DNA of 5,807 bases from Propionibacteriaceae bacterium (GTDB taxonomy: Bacteria > Actinomycetota > Actinomycetes > Propionibacteriales > Propionibacteriaceae): assembly GCA_024636075.1 (NCBI GenBank), contig JAGXHS010000076.1, forward strand, positions 1-5,807. The letters are read 5' to 3'. Below are positions 5,371-5,807 of the stretch, in pieces. The notes beneath the pieces were generated by a model. It ran no database searches. It saw only the letters and a list, made by a program, of their open reading frames with translations, and had not been told where the DNA came from. Made by a program: the position numbers and the translations under genes. Numbering within the stretch: position 1 is the first letter of the stretch; each line of letters opens with the position of its first letter.

Positions 5371-5807
5371 TCAGTTGGCGGCGGTCAGGGTGAGCAGAGT
5401 AGCTTCCGGGCGGCAGGCGACCCGCAGCGGTACGAACGGCGAGGCCCCGACTCCGGCCGAGACATGCAAGTGGGTGCGGCGGCCATCGAACTGGTGCCAG
5501 GAGAGGCCTTTGGCTCGAGCGGTGTCCAGATCGCAGTTGGTGCCCAAGGCGCCGAAACCAGGGGCGCACACCTGACCGCCGTGGGTGTGGCCAGCGAGAA
5601 TCAGGTCAATTCCGTCTGCGGTCATCGCGTCCAGGATGCGCAGATAGGGCGCATGGGTGACACCAATGCACAGGTCTGCCCCGGGAGCGCCCGGTCCTGC
5701 CACCCGCTGGTAGTTGTCGCGGTCGATGTGCGCATCGTCCGTCCCGCGGAGCTCAATCGTGCGGCCGGCCAGCTGCAACTGGGCGCGGCGATGGGTCAGA
5801 TCGATCC
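5371..5807 (-). CDS. Metallophosphoesterase, C-terminal part (start lies beyond the window)
   Basis: The frame is open from the right edge to a TGA at 5371-5373, giving about 145 residues of a calcineurin-like phosphoesterase. A strand pair resembling LAGRTIELRGTDD comes first. VTHAPYLRILDAM follows and carries one metal-binding His. The hallmark AGHTHGGQ supplies the last metal ligands, then GALGTNCDLDTARAKGLS, typical of actinobacterial members. The N-terminal DxH, GDxxD and GNHE motifs must lie outside, since the family is usually near 300 residues. Such enzymes hydrolyse phosphoester bonds with a two-metal centre; many membrane-associated relatives have unknown substrates. The TTG at 5776-5778 is not taken as the start because the homologous sequence continues upstream. 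It is followed on the same strand by tRNA-Pro. Confidence 0.92.
   Translation of the reverse strand, partial: IDLTHRRAQLQLAGRTIELRGTDDAHIDRDNYQRVAGPGAPGADLCIGVTHAPYLRILDAMTADGIDLILAGHTHGGQVCAPGFGALGTNCDLDTARAKGLSWHQFDGRRTHLHVSAGVGASPFVPLRVACRPEATLLTLTAAN

Overview
The window is a piece of a high-GC bacterial chromosome, most likely an actinobacterium. The evidence is the GC-rich third codon positions, a DUF1707-domain membrane protein (an essentially actinobacterial family), a LysC with an internal beta-subunit start as in Corynebacterium, and a MurJ of actinobacterial type. All recognisable genes are housekeeping genes. I see no mobile element, CRISPR array, prophage or defence system.

Layout. 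1-786 (minus): 5'-complete, 3'-truncated Gfo/Idh/MocA-family oxidoreductase. 857-1303 (minus): DUF1707 protein with two membrane segments, probably made from a leaderless GTG-start mRNA and co-oriented with the oxidoreductase. 1304-1453: divergent intergenic region. 1454-2724 (plus): aspartate kinase lysC. An internal ribosome binding site and ATG at 2207 match the classical beta-subunit start. The last ~35 codons are in another frame because one base is missing near 2615. 2721-4523 (plus): lipid II flippase murJ, whose longest frame overlaps the true lysC stop by 4 bases. 4524-5201: about 680 bases with no convincing gene but many inverted repeats. The best of these is a three-hairpin block at 4633-4719; two hairpins have near-identical loops that read as C6 and C5 runs on the minus strand, resembling the actinobacterial 6C small RNA. 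5202-5278 (minus): tRNA-Pro(CGG) with encoded CCA. 5371 to the right edge (minus): C-terminal part of a metallophosphoesterase.

How the genes fit together. lysC makes aspartyl phosphate, the first committed intermediate toward lysine, threonine, methionine and meso-diaminopimelate. MurJ flips finished lipid II across the membrane. If the two are one transcript, the operon joins the first step of peptide cross-link precursor supply to the last step of cell-wall precursor export. The usual partner of lysC, asd, is not directly downstream. The tRNA-Pro plus metallophosphoesterase pair lies on the opposite strand and converges on murJ.

The points most worth checking are the lysC frameshift (real or sequencing error), the candidate 6C-like RNA, and a strand-biased cluster of GGGGTGA words between murJ and the tRNA.
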